64,000 bases of DNA, taken from assembly GCA_009733715.1 (NCBI GenBank), contig WMKJ01000001.1:62001-126000 (forward strand), in the 5' to 3' direction. Below the pieces are notes generated by a model that saw nothing but the letters and a program-made list of their open reading frames with translations, made no database searches and was not told where the DNA came from. A program made the position numbers and the translations under genes. The DNA is from Herpomyces periplanetae (lineage: Eukaryota; Ascomycota; Laboulbeniomycetes; Herpomycetales; Herpomycetaceae). This document shows, piece after piece, positions 56,228 to 64,000 of this stretch (position 1 is the stretch's first letter; every line of letters starts with the position of its first letter).

Positions 56228-59200
56228 AATTTCCCGACTAAATAAGGAATGAAGTGAGTGAGCAAGAGAACTTTTGTGAACGTGAGCGTTTGCGTGATAA
56301 GATGCTTGAGTTAGATGTATACCAGAATTGTTTAAAGGAGTGTGAAGATGTTAATAAAGGTAACGTTCCAAGAGAACTGGTGAGTATGGACAAATGAGAT
56401 ATGGTAAAAGGCGATATACGAATGCAAGTAGCAGTAGGTAACAAGGGAATGTTAGGATTAACGAATGATCTTGTGCATGTACAAGTGTATGCAAAATTCA
56501 GGGTAAAGTGTGTAGGATTGTAAGAAAGTTAAACAAGCAATGCCACGATTACAACTTTTTTTTATAATATGAAAGAATAGTAAACCTAGTGTCCATAAGT
56601 ATACACGACTTACCGTAGGATGTATAAGAGGGGCGAAGTAACGTTGATAATGTTAATTTGTTAGGATTGTCAATCGGCAAAGATAATAAACTAGATGAGC
56701 GGGCTAAAGTAAAAGAATTCAATCCGATAGAACGGGCTCAAGAGTAAAGCAAAGGGTTTTACTTTACGGATAGCTTAATTATTCCCGGATTATTGTGCAA
56801 AAAGGGTTAGGTTCTGGATAAAGAGTTAACACAAACACATACATGAACGTACAGACGCATGTAGGCATGAATGAAGAGATGTACAGATGTAGCAAATATG
56901 TCCAAAATATATGTTTAAATGTTTCCAAAAAAAATAATTCATGAATAATTAACCAAGCCGATGACGCAGCCGCCTTAAAAGTGTACAACTTTTCATTGAT
57001 TGTGGTAACAGTACTATACAAGCTAACGGGTTAATAAACTAATTCCTGCTAAATTTCATCCCCTCTTCTTCCTCCACCATTTTATCAACATAAACTACGG
57101 AAAACCATCAACACATCAAATTTTATATTCATTTAACTGTCTATTTCCTATCCTAAATTCATATCATTTATTCAATCTCACGATAATTTTTTTTCTGTAT
57201 TTTACGCCAAAATGTCACTCGGCCCGATGTTTTCAAATTTGGTCAGTTTCGGTTCAACTCCCTTCGCTCGGGCTACCGCGCCCCCGTACTCGGCCCGTCC
57301 TTTTCCCATCGGCCCCTCTTCTCCAACCAGTCACATGTCATCCCGATTCCCCTTACCCGTCACCAGTCACGTGAGTCCAGTATGGTGAAAGTGTCAAGTT
57401 GTTGGAAGGGAAAAACTGACTCGTGTTAAAGATTATTTTGTGGAAGTAAGTAGGTTAAATTGAGAATGGAAATAAATGTAATAATCTTAAGTTACATTTA
57501 CATCTGTGTTTACATATGTGATAAAATGATATCATTTGTACTCACTGATCAACTATACACTGACAACTCGTTAGTCTTTGTATGGCTGTACACTACAACC
57601 CTTTTATGTAATCGGTTTGGTTCAATCTGGGTTGCACACTTTTGTCGTGTATTGATACTCATTAACGGGTAAATCATGCTTGAAATTATCATCTAGCTCC
57701 TTGAAGTTCGGTTAGGTTTTATACCATATGTTAAAGAATACTGTCAGGGCTTAAGTGTAAAGTTTGATGTGGGCGTGTACTGGTGTATTCTCCTGCAATT
57801 GTCGGAATATTGTATGTATAATGTGCCAAGTTGATCAAACATGGATTATGGTTGGACATTAAATTGTCTAATTTACAATAAGAATTTCTTTTCATGCCGG
57901 AAAAAATTATAATAATTTGGTCATGGATTACACGATAAATTTGTTTTATTAAAGTGTTAAAGCGTTGGTTCTCGCTGGTTTCAAAAATGGTTGAACGGTG
58001 TGTCCAATTATTAGTGATCAATTGTGATACACTTACAGTATCGTGAAAGTTTAAATATCTTAACCCATATAATCCTGCCTACTAAACTACCCGAACGTGA
58101 GCAAAAAATGTCGAATTTTCACGTGCACCTTAAAAGGCCTTACATTAGAATCGGTTCCATTGTCAACAGTCTTATTCCCCTACGGATAGGATAATTGGCT
58201 TTTACTATTCCAATGCAATGTACCACGCAAATTCCTAAGTTAAAGAATACTCCGAACACGATTCTCAATTACTTTCCAATAGTGATTGATCTTGCAATGA
58301 TTACGCACTGAAAAACCTGATTTCATCCATCCATGGCCTCTCTCTTACTTTGTTATAATACTCTTGATCCAATGTCTCTCATGTACCCGTGTTTCTCACT
58401 ATTTCTTTTTCCTTCTCTCGACCAATCACTACCAGCAGTTCACGCACTTGAATTAGTCAAAAAACACTTGATGCTCAAAATGTTGAATGTTTCGTATTAC
58501 CTTGCCCTACACATTACATGTGTCATGTTCATCTGATCTATATTTGCCCTGCGACATTAAGGTTCAGACTATTTCATCATAACTCATGTTTGATCATCAA
58601 TCATAAATCGATTTCAACCTAGTCACTTGACTCAACAAGTATATAGCTTAACTTGGGAATATTGGCTAGGTAAACGTATCGTAGAGTTGAAGCAAATGTC
58701 GTTTCTTATTCCCCCATAATTTAGCATTCATCGAACTATCCGTAGACATATTTGTTGACTATTTACCCTTGATAACCTTTAGCATGGTCCATTAATCGAT
58801 CACATACACCAGATTTATTAGTTTCAAACAAAACCCAACATGAAATACCATACCATATCAAATCAGGCCAGACCAGACCACATCAAGACAAATGATGCTT
58901 CTCCGACCCGTTAAATTATAACAACATTGGTTTAGAGATAACTGAAAATATAGCTTGCCTTACGTTTACTCAGAAATCTACTTCAATTGTACTTCAAGTA
59001 TTTGACCCGGAAGTACTGTTGCTCATACTGATTCTGTACAGTTAACATGATCAGTACGTGTTCAAACGTGACACGATAAACATATTCGGACATATTATAC
59101 CATTCACAAATGGTTAAACCACTCAGCGTCTTGATTGACAACGATCACGGAAGCTATACATAGGACAAGGCTTGTAAATGGTGACAAAAACTCTTGGATA

Positions 59201-61840
59201 AGACGGAATGCGTGCAGCATAAAATATGATATCCCAAAAAGCTCTCCACTTTCACGATGCGCAACAAGATTAAACTACTCTTACACATGTGCATAGTAAT
59301 GTACGTGTAAAGCAAGGAATGTAATGCTGACAGTATCCAGAAAGGTTTCTGGGATGAAAATTACTACATTTAAGCTAGCATTATTAGCTTGAGCGTTTTA
59401 GGTCACAGTTGTATAAGGTATTAGCAACTAATCATTCATACCATTAGATTAGCCGTTTCGAAGCATGGGAAGCCAACACCCCTCTTTGTAGGTCAACATG
59501 CAGAGATTATCATTGATGAGTTCATACGTACAATCTCACGATATAATGGTTACTTTTGTCATAATACTCATTAATATTACGCCGTCATAAATACCACAGC
59601 CGTTATAAGACAGTCAAGCTCAATTCCACCATGATCGTTTCAGTAATCAGCGTGCCATACCGTAAATCCATGCCACTGTTAAAATGTCTCCATAAACTGC
59701 GAGTTAAGAAGGTGAGAAAAATTAACTGAGAGTTACGCACATCTTCACTATTATTGGTATATCTATGATAGATTATAAAGGGAAAGTATATTTAATCGTT
59801 AAAGTATACTACATATTATGACATCCCATTTTTATACAAGATAATTCCATTGTTTGGACATTCCAATTCAATCCACTCCGTTCTCTTACCTCACTTCATT
59901 TACTCCTAAACTACCAATCAACCCTACACCATCATTCTCCCATTACTACAAAACCCAAAGCACGTGTATTAACTATAGTCAGTTTTATCATATATGTCCA
60001 TCGCCACTTCCACCCCAACTTCACCGCAATCTTTCCTACCCCTCGTCTCGTCCTGTCTCAATTACAACTTCCCTTTCTGGATTGCCCCATCTCACCTACC
60101 CCTCGTCCCATCCCACCTCGTCCACTCCTTCCTCTCTTCGCCCCAATTGCCTCGAGCTGCTCCTTGATTCACTTTCTCCGGATCATTAGTTGGTCCGCTC
60201 TTATCATCAATTACATAAGCCTTTTTTCTCGGTAATGGATAAATATGTTAATCCGATACAGTTTCGTTTTTTCATTTCCAACCGAATTGTATCACGATCG
60301 CTTAAATCTTCGTAAATAAAGTAAATTTTCCTCTTCTTGACCATAATTATCTTCAATACTCATCATTTAAACTTTTCGATTTATAATTTAATTTACACAT
60401 ATCGTCTCTTCACCACTTAACTTCATTCTTACTCCTTTCCCCTGACCACCATTTTCTTCGCACTCAAATTTACCCTCATGCGTGTACCCTTTTTTCTTCA
60501 TCACACACTTAATCTTACCCATCTCCTCACGTCGACCTTTTAGTCCATCTATTTTCAATCTATACTCAACGGTACTTTATTATCATTAAATTCTAATTTC
60601 TTAGTTACATTATTCTATTAATTCTCAGCTAATTCACGTTTCTCTGCCCCTAGTCATATCACATCGCATACTCCTACGTACACATACGCTCCCATTCTCT
60701 CTCACGCCCACCCTCACGCTCACATACATATATACATACACACACATACACATACGCATACACATACACATACACATACACACATATACACAAAAACCAT
60801 ATACACATACACATACACTTTCTTGTCGTACTCGGACACATCTTTTCTCTTCATTAGCACCTCCCAGCTATACTCTTTACCTTTTTAATTACTCTGTCCA
60901 TCCATTACATGTCACCATCTATCTCCAACTTTCACACAATTCATCTCATCTCCATACCTCGGCGTATCGTCTAATACCACTACTTTTTACCGGCCATTGA
61001 CCTCTTCTGGCCTATTCAACTTTTAATACTATGCGCTTTCCCTTAGCCCAGATTGTCTTCTCATGCTTCTTACTCTTATCCTACCGTAATGTTTTAGTAT
61101 CTCTGGTCACCTAGACCAATACTCGTCCTTCATTCGTTATCTTTTCTTAAATCCTTCTCCTTCAGCTTTCGCCTTGTCATCACATCACCTACTTCTCACT
61201 TTATTAACAAAGGACAAGCTCTGTCTTTCTCCTTCTCATCTCATTTTCCACCGGTTCACCCGGTCTATCGGCAATCCAACTTCAAACTTACCATTCAGCT
61301 TACTCGCATTCATGATCTCGCATTTCCTGGGGCTTTTCCCGTACGTCCCATCACAAAATGCGATTTTTGAAGCTACTTAACTTCATAATTTTATCCCATT
61401 TTTCCATATTCAAAGCTTACCTCGACCTCGTTAACTCACCGATAAGCTCTTGATTCATTACCTTTGCTTCATTTTCACTTATTCCCGTACTCCTTATAAC
61501 ACTGTCGTTACCATTTATAGAGTTCCTTCTTCACTTTCCCATTTTTCATGAAATTCCTAAGGTCTCTGAACCCTTTCACTGCACTTCTATGCATTTTTCC
61601 AAACCAAGCTGTTTATTTGACTTTTGCAACTTGATATCAAGTTGTCCATATCCATCCCAAATTTACTACTTATACAAAAACAAACCACGCTACATTATCA
61701 TTATTTCAATCAATATTAACCACATTACCTAGCAAAATCCGTTTTAATTCTTCCTACTTCATACCAGTAATTGGTTCGTGAAGCAGTGAAACGATTATAC
61801 AATTACACTTTATTCACGGGTTTGTCTACTGGTTCCAAGA
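56228..61840. other. 5.6-kb divergent desert between PLC and RIM15
   Basis: No supportable gene. Features: TCACATG at about 57331 and TCACGTGA at 57367-57374 in a short GC-richer patch (57220-57380) that looks like a promoter island; a GGCCA-like repeat near 58861-58890; a CA/CATA microsatellite 60719-60818; and a pyrimidine-rich plus strand from about 59.85 to 61.75 kb leading to RIM15. The frame at 59854-60189 is long only because of this bias. Either a long RIM15 leader or noncoding transcription could explain it. Confidence 0.45.
60719..60818. repeat. CA/CATA microsatellite
   Basis: About 100 bp of CACATA/CATACA units with minor interruptions, in the pyrimidine-rich leader region of RIM15. 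Noncoding. Confidence 0.75.
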
Positions 61841-64000
61841 ATGGACCAAGCGATATCCCAAGGGTTGGCAAATATTCGGCTCTCTGCTGAATCGAGCGAT
61901 GCTGATAAGTCTACCTTGACGAGTTCTATCAATGATACTAACCCTACCGAGGTTAGTCTGGATAGAACGAGTATACCAACTATACAATTTCCTGATGTTG
62001 ATCATGAAAATGCCAACAACAGCGATTTAGCTGCGGGGATGCCAGATGAGGAAGTGGAAATTGAATCAATAGCATTAGTCGACCTGGATTTACTAGGGAA
62101 TATTCGATGGGCTAGCTCCTCGTGGATTGACGTGATTGGAAGGTCTGCGGAAGATTCACTTGGCAAGAATATAGCGGAATTTGTGATTGAGGAAGATAAA
62201 CAAGTGTTTAGTTTGGGCATTGAAAGTCTACGACAAAATGAAAATCGTAGTCAGATTATTAAATTCTTTGCTTCTCTAGGGCCTAGGTCCAAATTGAATC
62301 GGAAACGATCAACCACATCTGAACTTCATATCGATTCAGCCAAACCAGAAGACCATGGGAAAAGTGGAACAGATATTTCCAACCTCTTGTGTGAGCCTCA
62401 GGTTGAACTTGAAGCCCAAGGAATTATGGTTTACAACAGAGCCGCTGAAAGTGATAACCATGTAAGTGCTAAATACCAATTTAATTAGAATATGGTGTTA
62501 TTGAATAACGCTAATTCTCTGAGAAAAGAGTATGTGGATGATTCGACCTGCTCCTAGGCAAAAGTCAGTACTCGACTTACCGGAATTAGCCATCAAATCA
62601 TTAGGGGTGGGCGCTGAAATGCTAGCTCAGTATTTGAATCAGATAGTTGCATCGGCGCATGGAAGTGAGACTATTGAGCCTCACTCTCCCGTAATATGTC
62701 GAATTTGTGAGCGGCATATCCCACCATGGTGGTTTGAAAAGCATACAGGGTTATGCGCTTTGGAGCACAAGGCAGAATCACAAGTGCAAATGGCACATGA
62801 AGAATTGGTTGAGCACCGAAGTCTGATTGTTGAACTATTGGCTACTTTAAAAGGACATACGGAAACCATTCTGCCCGAGAGCAATACCGGGGACAGTTTA
62901 AAACAGAATAACGAGCTTACACAGCTTACAGGAGATATGAAATTTCCCGAATATCAAGGATATCGAATAAATATTTGCTCGAAAATGCGAGACACTATGA
63001 TATCAAGACGAACCGATACACTGGAAACTAAAGACAATATTAACAAAGACTATATTGGTACCGGCGTTTCTGCGGACAAAGTAATGGAGGGCTTGTTAGA
63101 CCTTTGTGACACTGCTCTGGAGATAAACACACCCATAGTGAAAGAAGATGTTGAGGAATGGGATGGTGAAGAGCATGTATATGAAGTGAGATGTCAATCT
63201 CCAAATTCTGAAGAAAGAATTTTACAAGTTATGGAGTGGCAGTGTTGGGGAGACTGCTGTGGCATTGATGATCGAGGACTGGTATTACTTAGTGAAGATA
63301 GCGGAAAATTAGCTAAAGCCAAGGTTGAGGCAGTGATTCGTTTACGTCGAATACTTGAATATTCCGAGCGAGTTCGAATGGAGTACGTAGCCATTGTTGA
63401 AGAGAGTATTGAAAACGCAATGGCTCGAGCTGCCCGGATACGGGGCGAGTTAATGTCAGGAGACGATAGTGAAGTTGAAGACCACGGATCTCAAGTTGGC
63501 CGCAGTAGTCAATTGGAGTATTACGGAAGTGAATTTTCCGAAGGAACAGCAGGTGGAGGTGGATGCGGAGGTAGTCTAATCGGTGGAGGAAGTGGTGGAA
63601 GTAAAAGATTTGGCGTACAGTCTGTATGCGGGTGGGGGGGCGTTTTTGATAGTGACATTGGTGGTGAAAGTGACACTAGCATGCGGTCATCATTATTTTC
63701 TGGAAGAAGGGCTGAATCACCGTGCTCAGAAGTATCATCAAGATTGGCCAGTTCCCACGGATGGAAACGAAGTATTATAGTGGGATCAATATCTACAAAC
63801 GGAGGCAATAGCAGCGGAGCAGTTGTTGGAGGTAGAATAATGGGTAATCAACCCGGATCTCCATTGAAAGTTACCAAACATCGTGGAAGTGGAGTTGAAT
63901 GGTGGGGCAGTACACCGTTACCGACATCCGTTTCCAACAGTGAACATTCTGGATCGGGACAAGCTTCACCGATTGTTCACGGTCAGCATTTGTGGAGCGG
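61841..64000 (+). CDS. RIM15: RIM15/Cek1-type PAS kinase, N-terminal part (runs off the window)
   Basis: Exon 1 is 61841-62461, intron 62462-62528 (67 nt, GTAAGTG...AAAAG), exon 2 opens at 62529 and has no stop before the window ends; about 697 residues are visible. Residues about 75-135 are a PAS-like domain (IALVDLDLLGNIRWASSSWI, DVIGRSAEDSLGKNIAEFV), continued by GIMVYNRAAES and, after splicing, SMWMIRPAP. A Cys/His cluster follows (CRICERHIPPWWFEKHTGLC), the zinc-finger-like site of RIM15, then a helical region and a Gly/Ser-rich stretch (EGTAGGGGCGGSLIGGGSGG). The kinase domain must lie to the right. RIM15 integrates TORC1, PKA and phosphate signals to trigger quiescence through Igo/endosulfine and PP2A. 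Confidence 0.92.

Noticed and set aside
59854-60189. 111-codon frame in the PLC-RIM15 gap
   Set aside because: Pro/Ser/Thr-rich only because of CT-rich DNA; no conserved motif and no start context of note.
1-64000. CRISPR arrays, complete transposons, LTR elements, rRNA
   Set aside because: No spaced direct repeats, no transposase or reverse transcriptase frames, no paired long terminal repeats and no rRNA signatures were seen.

Overview
The window is nuclear DNA from an ascomycete fungus. The evidence is the gene content (fungal-type 115-120 kDa NAD-glutamate dehydrogenase, GPI1, mitoribosomal mL38, an FlbD-like two-repeat Myb factor, a RIM15/Cek1-type PAS kinase, Msy-type MscS channel with EF hand) and the short spliceosomal introns (mostly about 50-110 nt, GTAAGT-like donors, CTAAC/CTGAT-like branch sites). 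Genes are intron-rich and intergenic DNA is AT-rich and often very long, so this is not a Saccharomyces-type yeast. I cannot place the class from sequence alone.

Layout. 0.5-3 kb: a divergent pair of mitochondrial large-subunit ribosomal proteins (uL4m, mL38). 3.2-5.1 kb: an unrecognised protein with two KEN motifs. 5.2-6.4 kb: a decayed coding relic on the minus strand. 6.7-7.5 kb: ATG16. 8.3-10.5 kb: TOM40 and TOM22, convergent partners of the same mitochondrial import pore. 11.1-13.3 kb: GPI1. 14.2-15.6 kb: a CCCH zinc-finger nucleoporin (NUP42 type). 16.8-18.1 kb: a fungal coiled-coil protein. 18.5-19.7 kb: a signal-peptide plus single-TM membrane protein. 22.0-25.3 kb: GDH2. 25.7-26.9 kb: PTPA (PP2A activator). 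26.9-35.9 kb: a 9-kb stretch without a supportable gene, leading to the FlbD-like Myb gene (36.0-37.7 kb). 39.7-41.7 kb: a UBE2Z-like E2 with eight exons, one of only 12 nt. 43.9-44.6 kb: TRAPP subunit TRS23. 44.7-46.0 kb: RPN10. 49.6-52.5 kb: MscS-family channel. 52.8-53.4 kb: LSM2. 53.6 kb: intron-containing tRNA-Tyr. 53.8-56.2 kb: phospholipase C. 56.2-61.8 kb: a second long gene-free stretch, then the N-terminal half of RIM15, which runs off the right edge.

The genes are mostly conserved housekeeping functions: mitochondrial translation and import, autophagy, GPI anchors, nuclear export, ubiquitin/proteasome, vesicle traffic, calcium/phosphoinositide signalling and nutrient signalling. 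Many of them had to be rebuilt from several exons; every junction given was checked for reading phase and against the conserved protein. I saw no whole transposon, CRISPR array or convincing new multi-gene system. The most unusual things are the gene architecture (microexon, two GC-AG introns, a 14-nt first exon), the paired mitochondrial genes, the minus-strand relic and the two long regulatory deserts.
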